A DNA stretch of 64,000 nucleotides from Deltaproteobacteria bacterium (GCA_017644045.1 JAEPMI010000001.1:798470-862469); one strand, 5' to 3'; positions 26,430 to 36,183 are shown, counted from the stretch's first letter. The notes: generated by a model not told the origin, from the sequence alone. Translations and numbers: made by a program.

Positions 26430-27203
26430 GTGGATTCGGTCTCACGCGTCGCGTCGTCCGCCCGACCGGCCAAGGTCTGGTCGGTGGCGCCGGAGCCTCG
26501 GAGCCGGAAGCGGCTGCTCATCCCCCGGCTGGAGGTCCTCCTGGGCGTTCGGTATGGGCGCCCTCTCCAAGACGGTCTGAACGTGCACGCCATGGGGATT
26601 CGCCGCACGGTCCTTCGCAAGACCATCGAGGGCGGCCACCGTGCGCTCTTCGTACGAGTGCCCCTCGGGGCGAGCCGCGCAGTGCTCGGATCCTCACCAG
26701 CAGCGATCGCGGGTCGAGCGGTCGAGCTTCGAGAGCTCTGGGGACCGAGCGCGGCCCAACGGCTCCAGGAGCAGCTGGCCCACGCCCCGGCCCCCGAAGC
26801 GGGTGCGCAGCTACTGCGCGAGGCCGTGGCCTCACGGATCGAGAAGAGCGACGACCACGATGCACACCTCGGGATGGTGCTCGCGGCCACCGAGCTCCTG
26901 GACCACGAGCCGGTCGGTCTCGTCGCCGACAGGCTCGGCTCCAGCGAGCGTCACTTCCGCCGAGTGTTCCGGGACACGGTCGGCGTGAGCCCCAAGACCT
27001 ACGCCCGCCTTCGTCGCTTCCGCCGTGCGGTGGGGCTCGCGCGACGGTCGGACGCGCCGGACTGGGCCGCGATCGCGGCCGACACCGGATTCTACGATCA
27101 GGCGCACCTCATCGCGGAGTTCCGTGCGATCGGTGGCGCACCACCGCGTGCGTTGATGACCGAGCTCCGAGACGCCGGCGCGCTCAGGGCGCCGCACACA
27201 TGA
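26430..27203 (+). CDS. AraC-family transcriptional regulator
   Basis: 257 residues from GTG 26430. An N-terminal sensor-like half contains no obvious known domain (LLGVRYGRPLQDGLNVHAMG); the C-terminal about 100 residues carry the double HTH of AraC/XylS proteins: VGLVADRLGSSERHFRRVFRDTVGVSPKTY, then WAAIAADTGFYDQAHLIAEF and GAPPRAL. It likely controls the divergent epimerase gene; the effector is unknown. The 3' end overlaps the convergent MopE-repeat gene by 20 bp. Confidence 0.85.
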   Translation: MDSVSRVASSARPAKVWSVAPEPRSRKRLLIPRLEVLLGVRYGRPLQDGLNVHAMGIRRTVLRKTIEGGHRALFVRVPLGASRAVLGSSPAAIAGRAVELRELWGPSAAQRLQEQLAHAPAPEAGAQLLREAVASRIEKSDDHDAHLGMVLAATELLDHEPVGLVADRLGSSERHFRRVFRDTVGVSPKTYARLRRFRRAVGLARRSDAPDWAAIAADTGFYDQAHLIAEFRAIGGAPPRALMTELRDAGALRAPHT

Positions 27204-28698
27204 AGCCCGCGGGGATGGCGCCGATCGGGGCATAGACGAAGGTCACGTTCGAGCTGCTCCGGGTCGGGTAGCCGAGCTTGTAATAGTTGTGCACGCCCCC
27301 GCTGCGGACGATGAAGACCGTGTAGGGGTTGAAGCGTACGCTGGTGCTCGAGGTCAGCCCGGTGCCGCTGGCCGCCGTGACGTCGAGCCAGTCGAAGGGC
27401 TCGAGCGCGCGAACGCCCGGAGTGCCGCTGCCCTGGATCTCGATGCCGACGGCGGTGCCGCCATCAACCGCACGAAAGATGAGGTCGTTGCCCGCAGGTC
27501 CGGGCGGCACCGCGACCTCACCGTTGTCCAGGTCGATGATGTCGGCTTCCCAGCGCAGCGTCGTGCGGCAGCCGCACACGCGCTCGCCACCGGTCCCGGG
27601 CGCCACCACACAGTTCAGCCGCGAGTCACACGCCGGGACCCGATCTTCGCCGTCGTTGCAGTCGTCGTTCGTGGTCGAGAGACCGAGCTCGAGCGCGCAG
27701 GCCTCGACCTCCGTCGTGCTCCCGTAGCCGTCCAGATCCGCGTCCCGGTAGAAGGTGGTGGTCACCCCTTCGTCGACCATTCCATCGCAGTCTTGGTCCA
27801 GCCCGTCGCACAGGTCTTCGATGCCACCCGGGACACAGCCGGCGCAGCGGTCGTCGCAGTCGGTCGCGGCCGGGACGCCGCACGCGACGTCCGCGAACCC
27901 GTCGCCGTCGTCGTCCTCCCCGGGACCGTCGAGCGCCCCGTCACAGTCCGTGTCGATGCCATCGCAGAGCTCGGCGGCGTCGGGGTTCCGTGACGCATCC
28001 GCGTCGTCACAGTCGCGATCGTTGGGGACCCACGTGCCGCCCTCGCAGTCGATGGACGCCGGCGCGCCACAGGACGAGACGAACCCACTCGCCGGATCAC
28101 CGAATCCGTCCGAGTCGCAGTCGCGGAAGAAGAGGCGCATCAAGAGCCCCTCGTCGGCGTCCCCATCGCAGTCATCGTCGAGGCCGTTGCAGGCCTCGGT
28201 CTCACCGGGCCGGACCGACGGTTGGCTGTCGTCGCAGTCGCCTCCGCAGCTCAGCTCGCCGGTGAGCGCCAGGTTGCAGCAGATGGCGTCGACGACGCCG
28301 TCACCGTCGTCGTCCTTTCCACCCAGGGTGGTCTGGTCGCAGTCCTCGTCGTGGCTCTCGTCGCAGATCTCGGTGTTTCCCGGATAGCGGTCGGGGTCCG
28401 AGTCGTCGCAGTCGTTCCCACCGCAAGCGATGGCCCGGAAGCCATCACCATCCGCATCGCCACCCGCGTCGCAGTCGAGAATGCAGGCGTCACCCACTTC
28501 GTCGCACTCGCCAACGCATGGAGCCCGGCCGGGCTCGCACATCCCGTCGACGCAGCGCTCGCGGCCGTTGCAGAAGGTCCCGTCGTCGCACTCGCCGTCG
28601 CTCGAACAGCCAACGGAGGCGTCGCCCCCGCCGCCACCGTCGTCGCCGCAGGCCAACAAGAAGCACATGAGCACGCCCGAGCACCACCGCAGACCCAT
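27184..28698 (-). CDS. MopE-repeat lipoprotein (Asp/Cys-rich, metal-binding-like)
   Basis: 504 residues from ATG 28698. Lipobox FLLAC, then Gly-rich spacer and a Cys-rich segment (DGTFCNGRERCVDGMC). Many MopE-type units follow, such as GNDCDDSDPDRYPG, ETEACNGLDDDCDGDADEG, ELCDGIDTDCDGALD and DLCDGLDQDCDGMVDEG, which probably bind Ca2+ or Cu as in the MopE motif family. The C-terminal about 130 residues form a beta-rich domain (WLDVTAASGTG, VRFNPYTVFIVRSGG). Surface protein; role unknown. Confidence 0.8.
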   Translation of the reverse strand: MGLRWCSGVLMCFLLACGDDGGGGGDASVGCSSDGECDDGTFCNGRERCVDGMCEPGRAPCVGECDEVGDACILDCDAGGDADGDGFRAIACGGNDCDDSDPDRYPGNTEICDESHDEDCDQTTLGGKDDDGDGVVDAICCNLALTGELSCGGDCDDSQPSVRPGETEACNGLDDDCDGDADEGLLMRLFFRDCDSDGFGDPASGFVSSCGAPASIDCEGGTWVPNDRDCDDADASRNPDAAELCDGIDTDCDGALDGPGEDDDGDGFADVACGVPAATDCDDRCAGCVPGGIEDLCDGLDQDCDGMVDEGVTTTFYRDADLDGYGSTTEVEACALELGLSTTNDDCNDGEDRVPACDSRLNCVVAPGTGGERVCGCRTTLRWEADIIDLDNGEVAVPPGPAGNDLIFRAVDGGTAVGIEIQGSGTPGVRALEPFDWLDVTAASGTGLTSSTSVRFNPYTVFIVRSGGVHNYYKLGYPTRSSSNVTFVYAPIGAIPAGFMCAAP

Positions 28699-28739
28699 CT
28701 CGACACGGTGCCCAGGCCCCGGCGTGCGAGTCAACCGCC

Positions 28740-29465
28740 CTACGCGATCGAGAGCCCGGTCGCGAAGAGGACCAGGCCCAGGAGGACGGCCCCGAGGTGC
28801 ATCAGGCCGACCCGCCGGTCGAAGCGGTCGTCGTCGTCGAAGGCGCGCTGGCTCATGCGGAACGCCGCCACGACCCAGAGCGCGAAGCCGAAGAGAGCGA
28901 GAATGGCGCCGCCCGGGCTTGCCCCCGGTGGGTGTGCCAGCTGCGCGGCGTAGGCCTCACGGAGCTCGGAGTCGCTCTTGTCGGAGTCCATCGGCGCATG
29001 CTCCTGCTGGAGCATCAGGGTCGCGATGCGATCGTCGGCGCGCGCCAACCGATCGGCGTGCGGCGTGGTCAGCCCGCGGGCCCCCACGATGGCGCTGCGG
29101 ACGGCCCGCCAGGCGAGCACGGCGTCGTCGATGGCGCCGGCCTCGGTCGCCTCCACGGCCAGCTCCTCGAGCCGCTCGAGTGCCCGAACGCAGTAGGGGT
29201 TCCCCGGCGCGTACCACGCCGCCGCCCGACGCCAGTGCATCCGCGCTCCCTCCGGATCGCCGCCAGCCATCGCCTCGTCGCCTCGCTCGAGCTCCATCGC
29301 GGAGCCGACCACGACCCGGCCGGCGATCGCGATCACCACCGCGCCGCCGATCGCCAAGCCCCGCAGCAAACGGCGAGCGCCCGGTCGGGGCTTGCCGGCC
29401 GAGCGGCGCTTCTTCGGGGTGGGCTCGATCGGCGCGGCGATTGTGTCGGCGCTCTCGTCGATCAC
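28740..29465 (-). CDS. membrane protein of unknown function linked to ABC permease
   Basis: 241 residues with GTG start overlapping the permease stop by 4 bp. A Lys/Arg-rich N-terminus, a transmembrane helix near residues 36-55, a TPR-like helical region (GGDPEGARMHWRRAAAWYAPGNPY; VLAWRAVRSAIVGARG) and two more helices near the C-terminus. Its place last in a three-gene cluster with the ABC-2 permease suggests a role in that transport or envelope function. No family recognised. Confidence 0.72.
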   Translation of the reverse strand: MIDESADTIAAPIEPTPKKRRSAGKPRPGARRLLRGLAIGGAVVIAIAGRVVVGSAMELERGDEAMAGGDPEGARMHWRRAAAWYAPGNPYCVRALERLEELAVEATEAGAIDDAVLAWRAVRSAIVGARGLTTPHADRLARADDRIATLMLQQEHAPMDSDKSDSELREAYAAQLAHPPGASPGGAILALFGFALWVVAAFRMSQRAFDDDDRFDRRVGLMHLGAVLLGLVLFATGLSIA

Positions 29466-30385
29466 ACGAAGTCCCGCCGGGAGAAGACCGCGGAGGCGAG
29501 GACCAGGAGGACGATGCAGTAGAGGGTCGCGTAGCCCATCGTCTCGCCCACGTAGAGCCAGGGCCCGCCTTCGTTGGCAGCGGCCAACGTCGCATGACCG
29601 GGCACGAAGAGATCGAAGTTCGGCACGACCCGCGCGAGCCCGTGGAGCATCGAACGCACCTCTTCGCCGAGGAGCTCCGAGCGCATCTCGGCCATCGACT
29701 GCGCGCTCCGGCCGACCAGCCACACCCCGAAGGTGAAGCCGCCGGTCAGGAAGGGCGTGGAGAAGGAGGAGAAGAAGAGCGCCACGGTGGTGAGCACCGC
29801 CACCTCACCGAGATCGAGGATCAGCGAGCGACCGACGAGCGCGACGTCGACGTGCACCGAGCCCGCGACCGCGAGCATCACCCCGGCGAAGAGCGCCGCG
29901 AGCGCGATGGTCGTCACGGTCGGATCGGGGAGCTTCTTGATGAGCACGCCGAGGGCGATGGCGAACCCGAGGAGCAGGCCGCTCACCAGGCCGAGGCTCG
30001 CGCCGCGCTGGACGCCCATGACAGCCAGCAGGATACCGCCCATCACCAGGACGAAGACGAGCGCGGTGAGGACGATGCCGCCGAACTTCCCGACGAGGAA
30101 CTCCCAGCGCCGGATCGGCTTGGGGAGGATCACGTAGAGGGTCTTGCGCTCGATCTCCTTGTAGAGGAGCGACGAGCCCAGGAAGATCGCGACGACCACC
30201 GAGAAGAAGGAGATCGCGGCGAGCCCGATGTCTTCGACCACCCGGAGCTGCTGCGTGAGCGCGAGCTCGCCGAGGGCGAGGTTGAAGAAGAGGACGGCAC
30301 ACGCCAGCCCGAGCACCCCGTGGAGGATCCGGTCGCGGACCGCCTCTCGGAAGGTGTTGAGGATGATGGCCCAGATGCGGCTCAT
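29462..30385 (-). CDS. ABC-2 type transport system permease
   Basis: 307 residues, six or so transmembrane helices. It begins RIWAIILNTFREAVRDRILHGVL, typical of ABC-2 permeases (NosY/CcmB-like); LYKEIERKTLYVILPKPIRRWEFLVGKFGG is the conserved cytoplasmic loop that meets the ATPase. No ATP-binding subunit is in the window, so the ATPase is elsewhere. Neighbours overlap by 4 bp on both sides. Substrate unknown; lipid or polysaccharide export or gliding-related machinery are possibilities. Confidence 0.82.
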   Translation of the reverse strand: MSRIWAIILNTFREAVRDRILHGVLGLACAVLFFNLALGELALTQQLRVVEDIGLAAISFFSVVVAIFLGSSLLYKEIERKTLYVILPKPIRRWEFLVGKFGGIVLTALVFVLVMGGILLAVMGVQRGASLGLVSGLLLGFAIALGVLIKKLPDPTVTTIALAALFAGVMLAVAGSVHVDVALVGRSLILDLGEVAVLTTVALFFSSFSTPFLTGGFTFGVWLVGRSAQSMAEMRSELLGEEVRSMLHGLARVVPNFDLFVPGHATLAAANEGGPWLYVGETMGYATLYCIVLLVLASAVFSRRDFV

Positions 30386-30993
30386 CCGGCCCCTCCGAGG
30401 AGAGGCTGACCACCGATCAGCGCGGCGAGGCCGTCGTAGGCCAAAAGGAGGAGGAGGGCGGAGAGCACGATCGCCAAGAGACGGTACCAAAGCCGGTTCC
30501 GCTCGCGGCGGGGGAATGCGAACACCTCCGAGGCGACGGCGGCGGACTGCTCGAGCTGGAGCGCCAGCGCGGCCGCCCCGAATGCGTAGCCCCACGCGGG
30601 GCCGGTGTGGCTCAGGGAGTCGACCGACATCACCCAGAGCGCCCGGGCGTCGGCCCCGCCGAAGGTGATGCGCCCCCAGACCAGCCAACCGTGAATGACG
30701 GCGAAGATCGTCGAGGCGGCGCCGACCACCCAGCGGAGGCGCCGCATCGAGGGGTCCCGGCCGAAGCGAAAGCGCAGCGCGGCGCTCAGACCGAGCCAGG
30801 TCACCAGCGCGGCCCCGACGATGGCCATCAGCCACGGCGCGAAGACGAGATGGCCCTCCGCCCACGGGAGGAAGGTCACCGCACCACCGCGCGACGCGTG
30901 CGCGAAGAGCACCAGCTGCACGAGCACCATCGCGGGCCAGAGCAGCCCCGCGAGCGCGTGCACCTTCTCGCGCCGCGTGGCCTCGTCGTGCAT
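30382..30993 (-). CDS. polytopic membrane protein resembling succinate dehydrogenase cytochrome b
   Basis: 203 residues with five hydrophobic helices. KVHALAGLL and FAHASRGG near the start, VIHGWLVWGR in the middle and DSLSHTGPAWGYAFGAAALALQ later match in order the SdhC/b558 pattern (RLHSLSG, H in the third and fifth helices). No flavoprotein or iron-sulfur subunit gene is nearby, and some heme ligands cannot be assigned with certainty, so it may be a divergent relative. It overlaps the ABC permease start by 4 bp and is divergent from the lipid kinase gene. Confidence 0.5.
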   Translation of the reverse strand: MHDEATRREKVHALAGLLWPAMVLVQLVLFAHASRGGAVTFLPWAEGHLVFAPWLMAIVGAALVTWLGLSAALRFRFGRDPSMRRLRWVVGAASTIFAVIHGWLVWGRITFGGADARALWVMSVDSLSHTGPAWGYAFGAAALALQLEQSAAVASEVFAFPRRERNRLWYRLLAIVLSALLLLLAYDGLAALIGGQPLLGGAG

Positions 30994-31087
30994 GGCACCA
31001 CCCCTATTCTGATGGGACCGAGAGGTCAACGTCCTGGCGACGGAGCGATGGGTCGCTCGGGCCGCGGCCGCGGGGTATCGTCGCGCC

Positions 31088-32029
31088 ATGAGCGACGTCA
31101 CCGCCGAGGAGATCCCCCTCGTCGTCAACCCGCGAGCCGGTGCCGGCAAGGCGAGCAAGCGCCTGCCTCGGCTGCTCCGGTCCCTCCGCGCCGCGGGCAC
31201 GAACCCGATCGTCCACCACACCCGCCACCCCGGTCACGCCACCGAGCTGGTGCGCCGGCTGCTGAGCGATGGGGCCGCCGGCGTGGCGGTGGTCGGCGGT
31301 GACGGAACGGTCAACGAGGCGGTCAACGGTTTCTTCGACGAGGCCGGCGAGCCGGTCTCCCCCGGCGCCTGGCTCGGTCCCCTCCCCTGCGGCACCGGCG
31401 GCGACTTTCGGAAGACGGCGGGCATCCCCGAATCACCGGAAGCGATGGCCGAGCGGCTGGTGGGCTCCGAGCCGAAGCCGATCGACGTCGGGTGGATCAC
31501 CTTCGTCGATCACGACGGCGACGACGCCCATCGGGCCTTCCTCAACGTCGCGAGCTTTGGCATCGGCGGCCTGGTCGACCGACTGGTCAACGAGAGCCCC
31601 AAGTGGATGGGCGGACGGACCGCGTTCTTCGTGGGGTCGCTCCGCGCGCTCACCCAGTACCGCAACCGGCTCGTGCGCTTCCAGGTGGACGGTCAGGACC
31701 CACGCGAGGCGCGCGTCATCAACGTGGCCATCGCCAACGGCCAGTACTTTGGGGGCGGCATGCACATCGCTCCCGAGGCCGCGCTCGACGACGGCCTCTT
31801 CGACGTGGTCAGCCTCGAGCGTCAGGGCATCGCCGAGCAGCTCACGCTGACCAAGCCGCTCTACGACGGCACGCTGCTGCGCCAGTCCGGGGTGGAGTTC
31901 ACCCGCGGCACGACGATCCATGCCGAGCCCCTCGAGGGTCTGCCGGTCGAGCTCGACGTCGATGGCGAGGCCCCCGGCCGGCTGCCCGCGACCTTCGAGC
32001 TCCGCTCGGGGGTGCTGCGCCTGCGGTGA
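31088..32029 (+). CDS. diacylglycerol/lipid kinase (YegS/DagK family)
   Basis: 313 residues. It phosphorylates diacylglycerol or a related lipid using ATP. Seen: PLVVNPRAGAGKASKRLPRL, VGGDGTVNEAVNGF (the nucleotide-binding GGDGT), GTGGDFRKTAG, GIGGLVDRLVNESPK and ANGQYFGGGMHIAPEAALDDGLFDVV. The C-terminal strand GEAPGRLPATFEL is family-like. Its stop overlaps the GTG of lnt (GTGA), so it is coupled to lipoprotein maturation; DAG is a by-product of Lgt chemistry in the wider pathway, but the link is inferred. Confidence 0.9.
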   Translation: MSDVTAEEIPLVVNPRAGAGKASKRLPRLLRSLRAAGTNPIVHHTRHPGHATELVRRLLSDGAAGVAVVGGDGTVNEAVNGFFDEAGEPVSPGAWLGPLPCGTGGDFRKTAGIPESPEAMAERLVGSEPKPIDVGWITFVDHDGDDAHRAFLNVASFGIGGLVDRLVNESPKWMGGRTAFFVGSLRALTQYRNRLVRFQVDGQDPREARVINVAIANGQYFGGGMHIAPEAALDDGLFDVVSLERQGIAEQLTLTKPLYDGTLLRQSGVEFTRGTTIHAEPLEGLPVELDVDGEAPGRLPATFELRSGVLRLR

Positions 32030-33552
32030 GCCCCGCGGTTCCACACCCCTGGCTCGCCCACCCGCGGGCAAGGTCGCTCCTCGCGCTGGCGTCGGGTGCG
32101 CTGCTCGCGACCTCCGTCGTGAACCCGAGCGGGACCCCCTTCCCCGCGATCGCCTTTCCCTTCGCTGGGCTCATGCTGGTCGCGCTCGACGGCGCGCCCA
32201 CCATCAAACGCGCCGCGTGGCTCGGTTGGCTCGCCGGCTTCGGCTGCAACGCGGTGGCGTTCTACTGGATCGTCGGTCTGCTGCAGGCCTTCGCCTACTT
32301 CCCGCTCGTGGCGGCGATCCCGGTCGCCGCGCTGCTCTGGGCCGCGCAGGGGCTGACCATGGCGCTCGCGGCCGCGTTCGCGGCGAGCGTTCGCCGAGCG
32401 GGCGTACCGCTCTGGGTCGGCTTTCCGCTCGCGGTGATCGCCGCCTTCGGCGCCTCGCCCTCGCTCTTTCCGTGGAACCCGTCGGCGAGCCTCGTCGACT
32501 GGACGGAAGTCGCGCAGGTGGCGGAGCTGGGCGGCGCGGCGTTGCTCGACGCGGTCTTGCTCTTCACCGGCGCGGGGGCCTTCGAGGCCATGCGGCGGCG
32601 ACGGGCGCTCCCCACGGTCGTCGCGCTCGTTGCGCTCTTCGGCGCCTGGACCTTCGGGCTGCTGCGGCTCCCCGCCCTCGAGGCGACCTACGAAGAGGCA
32701 CCGACGCTGCGGGTCGGCGTGGTCCAGCCCAACGTGGGCATTCACGACAAGCGCGACCGCCGTCTCGCCCCGCGGCACCTGCTGCAGCTTCGGAGCATGA
32801 CCGCCGAGCTCGAGCGTCAGGGGGCCGAGGTCGTGCTCTGGCCCGAGACCGCCTACCCCTACCCGATGGGTCGCGGGATGGACTACGAGCCCGTCGGCAC
32901 CTACCGGATGCGCGCCATCGGCAGCAACGTTCCGCTCCTCGCGGGGACCATCACCCGCGGCGGAGAGTGCGAGCGGTGGAACTCGGTGGTGGCCGTGACG
33001 CCGGAGGGCCGCATCGCGGGGGTCGCGGACAAGGTGGTGCTGCTGCACTTCGGCGAGACGGTGCCGGGCTGGCACGTGCTGCCGCCGCTGCGCGACTACT
33101 TCCGCTGCCCCGGCCTGACCGCCGGCGAGACCCCCTCCGTGCTCCCGAGCGCCGGTGCCCGCGTTGGCGTGCTCAACTGCTACGAGGACGTGCTCGCGGA
33201 CGCGACTCGCGACGTGGCCGCGCTCGACCCGCAGTGGCTGGCCAACTTCACGAACGACGCCTGGTTCGGCGACACCGCCGAGCCGCACCTGCACCAGCTG
33301 ATCGCGCGCTTGCGCGCCATCGAGAGCCGCCGCGAGCTGGTACGCGCGGTGAACACGGGCGTGAGCAGCCACGTGCGCGCCGACGGCGTGAGCTTGATCG
33401 AGACCCCCACGTTCGAGCCCGCGAGCTTCGTGGCGGAGGTCACGCTCCTCGAGGGCGTGACGCTCCACACCTGGCTCGGCGACTGGGTCACCTCGCTCGT
33501 GCTGGGTGTGCTGCTCGGGCTCCTGGTGGTCGTGTCATTCCACCGCGAATGA
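32026..33552 (+). CDS. lnt: apolipoprotein N-acyltransferase
   Basis: 508 residues. Lnt adds the third acyl chain to the N-terminal Cys of lipoproteins in the inner membrane. An N-terminal membrane domain with about six helices is followed by a nitrilase domain with the triad Glu274 (WPETAYPYP), Lys336 (VADKVVLLHFGE) and Cys385 (LNCYEDV), close to the E. coli numbering. ANFTNDAWFGDTAEPHLHQ and RELVRAVNTGVSS are also typical. A last helix lies at the C-terminus. GTG start overlaps dagK's stop. The strong lipoprotein content of the window fits. Confidence 0.93.
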   Translation: MSPAVPHPWLAHPRARSLLALASGALLATSVVNPSGTPFPAIAFPFAGLMLVALDGAPTIKRAAWLGWLAGFGCNAVAFYWIVGLLQAFAYFPLVAAIPVAALLWAAQGLTMALAAAFAASVRRAGVPLWVGFPLAVIAAFGASPSLFPWNPSASLVDWTEVAQVAELGGAALLDAVLLFTGAGAFEAMRRRRALPTVVALVALFGAWTFGLLRLPALEATYEEAPTLRVGVVQPNVGIHDKRDRRLAPRHLLQLRSMTAELERQGAEVVLWPETAYPYPMGRGMDYEPVGTYRMRAIGSNVPLLAGTITRGGECERWNSVVAVTPEGRIAGVADKVVLLHFGETVPGWHVLPPLRDYFRCPGLTAGETPSVLPSAGARVGVLNCYEDVLADATRDVAALDPQWLANFTNDAWFGDTAEPHLHQLIARLRAIESRRELVRAVNTGVSSHVRADGVSLIETPTFEPASFVAEVTLLEGVTLHTWLGDWVTSLVLGVLLGLLVVVSFHRE

Positions 33553-33630
33553 ACAGCCACGATAGAAAATGATGCTGACTTCGGAGATGGGACCGCAGAA
33601 CGTGCTCGCGCGCGAGAGTGTTCCCTTCAC

Positions 33631-33646
33631 ACCGAAGACCTTCGGT
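33631..33646 (+). terminator. weak stem-loop downstream of lnt
   Basis: ACCGAA / TTCGGT, a 6-bp stem with GACC loop, 79 bp after the lnt stop and 60 bp before the next gene. It is followed by CTCTGTTCC rather than a T run, so terminator function is uncertain. Confidence 0.25.
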
Positions 33647-33704
33647 CTCTGTTCCGGTGATGGGCGTGGCTGCTCGAGCCAGCCCCTACATCCATGGAGC
33701 TCTC

Positions 33705-36143
33705 ATGACCGACGATCACATCATCCTGTCCCCACTCGGCGCGACCGATACGGCGCGGAGAACGCGCACGAAGACCACGCGCCCGATGCTCTTGCTCGCG
33801 GCGTTCCTCTTCGCGCAGGGCTGTGCGATGGAGGGCGCCGACTCGGGGGACCTCGACGCAAGCGGCCGAGCGACCTCGGCGCTGAACGCAAGCCCCACCT
33901 CCACGCCGATCTGCGGCACGTCCGCGTCCGTGGACGGCTACGGCCACGCCCCTTGCGAGGCGCTCGACGGCGAGTGCCAGACGGGTGTCTTCGACCCCGT
34001 CAATGCGTGCTGTTTCGTTCGCGATCGGCCGCCAGGTGTGGCGTGCGAGACCGGAAGCTGCGGTCGAGATGGCCTCTGCGATGGTCCCGCCCATCAGGAC
34101 GACCGCGACCAGGACGGCGTCCCCGATGTCCGCGACACGGTGCTGGGTCACGGCTCCTGGATCCGAAGCTCCGGGCCGGCGCTCGAGGCGTGGGAAGACG
34201 AGGACACCCTCACGCTCTTCTCCGGCGACAATCCCATGGCGGAGATCCCGCTGAGCGCGTACACGGCGCAGAGCCCGCTGGACCTCACGACGCTGCGATT
34301 CGCGCGGACTCGCAATCAGCGCCGGAGCGCGTTCACCGCCGTGGGCCTCGAAGGGGTCGGCGCGAGCGCGCTCTATATGCCGATGGCCACCGGTAGCAGG
34401 ATCTGCGTGGCGACGGAGGGCGACGCCCTCGCCACACTCGCGACGGATTGCTCGGCGAACCAAGCCCTGCAGTGCCCGAGCGAGGGTGCCGACGGTCTGC
34501 GCTGCGAAGCCGCGGGATCGATGTGGCGAATCGAGGGCGAGGAGCTCGCGTTCGCCTGGGTTCCGATTCGGAACGACGCGCGCGACATTCGGATGCAGGC
34601 GAACTGGTTCCGACCGCAGTTTCCCTTCCCGTCCGCGATCCCCCGACGCGGCTGGGAATGGAGGCTCCGCTTCGAGCTCTGCAACGGGGTGGACGACGAC
34701 AACGACGGCGAGATCGACGAGGCCTACTTCCCCGATGGCCACCGCGACTCGACGGGCGCCGGCCTCTGCAACGATGGCCTGACCTGCACCCGCGACGCGT
34801 GCAACGACGAAGGCGTCTGTGAGCACGTCGTCCGGACGGGCGGGAGCATGGGCTGTCAGTCGGGAGCGGCCTGCGCCATGCCCGTCTGCGGCCGACCGGA
34901 CGCCGTCGACCCGGGCCAGCGCCTGAGCGACGAGCTGCCCAATGGGTGCTTCTTCGTTCTGCAGGACGATCTCTGCACCGACACTTGGGACAACTGCGCC
35001 TGCAACGGCGTCGAGCGCTGCGACCCCTGGCGGGCCGACTCGGCCGAGTGGTCGGATAACCTGGGATGCGTCCCCGGCACGCCGCCTACGGAGGTGCCCT
35101 GCGAGCTCGCCGGAGGCGATGGCGACGGCTGTAGCCTCGAGACGTGCTGTGAGGACTTCGACCCCTCGATGACTGGCTGCCGTCTTCACCGCAAGGCCGT
35201 GGAAAGAGTCGGGCTCGCCGCGGCGACCGCGGCCCACGATCTAGCGTGCAGCGACGCGGCCAGGATCGGCGCGAGGACGGGCGCGGGCGGTGTCGTCTGC
35301 CCCCAGGGCGCGTTCCAGCGGGTGGTGCCCTACGGGTCGCAATGCGACGACGACAACCCGTGCACGACCAACGGTTGCGACGCGCCGTCCGGATTCTGCA
35401 CCACGACGAGCCTCTCGGGACCGCAGCCGGAGTGCCAGGGGATCGTCAACCAAGGCTGCGGCGAGAGGACGTGCGAGTTCGGCAGCTGTGTGACGGCCCG
35501 CTCGACCCCCAATCCGAACGTCGCCACGGACTGTCATGGCTTCGCCATGGCCGAGAACCCGCCCTACTGGCAACCGACGTGTCTGGAGCAGCAATGCAAC
35601 GCGTCGAATCAGTGCGAGCGAGTACCTCGTGCCTCCTTCTGCGACAACGGCGACTTCTGCGACGGCGTGGAGGTCTGCAGTCTGGAGAACGTGGAGGCCA
35701 CCGGACCGTTGACCGGCACCAGCACCTCGACGCCCGGGGTCCTCGGCTGCGGCCCCGCTCCGCGAGCGGCCTGCGACGATGGCGTGGGGTGCACCATCGA
35801 CCGCTGTCTCGGGCCCGATCAATGCCAGAACCTACCGAACGATGGCTCCTGCTACTCGCTTCGCGGAGAGGTTCGAAACATCTGCCTCGAGACACTCTCC
35901 TGCGATCCAGCCGCCAGCACCGACGCCGATGGGTGCGTCGCGCACTCCCCGGCGGTCAACCCATGCAACGATGGCGATGCGTGCACCGCCGACAGTTGCT
36001 CCTGTGGCAACGAGCTCTGCACCGTGCCTGCGTGTGAGCACACTCCGGTCTGCGTCGTGGTCGATCCGATCGACCCGAACCCGACCTGGCCCCCGCTGCC
36101 GCCGATTGGACCCATCGGCGGCATCCGTCCCGTCAGACCCTGA
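33705..36143 (+). CDS. large cysteine-rich lipoprotein or secreted protein
   Basis: 812 residues from ATG 33705, where GGAG lies just upstream; the signal is unusually long (about 40 residues, hydrophobic core LLLAAFLFAQGC, Cys near residue 41). The mature protein is full of Cys pairs with Asp/Gly-rich loops (CNDGLTCTRDACNDEGVCEH, CNDGDACTADSCSCGNELC), similar to Dickkopf/EGF-like or MopE-adjacent repeats in myxobacterial surface proteins. One VDDDNDGEIDEAYF motif looks Ca-binding. The C-terminus is Pro-rich. Function unknown; an extracellular scaffold or adhesin is likely. Confidence 0.75.
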   Translation: MTDDHIILSPLGATDTARRTRTKTTRPMLLLAAFLFAQGCAMEGADSGDLDASGRATSALNASPTSTPICGTSASVDGYGHAPCEALDGECQTGVFDPVNACCFVRDRPPGVACETGSCGRDGLCDGPAHQDDRDQDGVPDVRDTVLGHGSWIRSSGPALEAWEDEDTLTLFSGDNPMAEIPLSAYTAQSPLDLTTLRFARTRNQRRSAFTAVGLEGVGASALYMPMATGSRICVATEGDALATLATDCSANQALQCPSEGADGLRCEAAGSMWRIEGEELAFAWVPIRNDARDIRMQANWFRPQFPFPSAIPRRGWEWRLRFELCNGVDDDNDGEIDEAYFPDGHRDSTGAGLCNDGLTCTRDACNDEGVCEHVVRTGGSMGCQSGAACAMPVCGRPDAVDPGQRLSDELPNGCFFVLQDDLCTDTWDNCACNGVERCDPWRADSAEWSDNLGCVPGTPPTEVPCELAGGDGDGCSLETCCEDFDPSMTGCRLHRKAVERVGLAAATAAHDLACSDAARIGARTGAGGVVCPQGAFQRVVPYGSQCDDDNPCTTNGCDAPSGFCTTTSLSGPQPECQGIVNQGCGERTCEFGSCVTARSTPNPNVATDCHGFAMAENPPYWQPTCLEQQCNASNQCERVPRASFCDNGDFCDGVEVCSLENVEATGPLTGTSTSTPGVLGCGPAPRAACDDGVGCTIDRCLGPDQCQNLPNDGSCYSLRGEVRNICLETLSCDPAASTDADGCVAHSPAVNPCNDGDACTADSCSCGNELCTVPACEHTPVCVVVDPIDPNPTWPPLPPIGPIGGIRPVRP

Positions 36144-36183
36144 CGGATCGGCGCGAGAAAACGGATCGGATTCCTTGGTAGCG

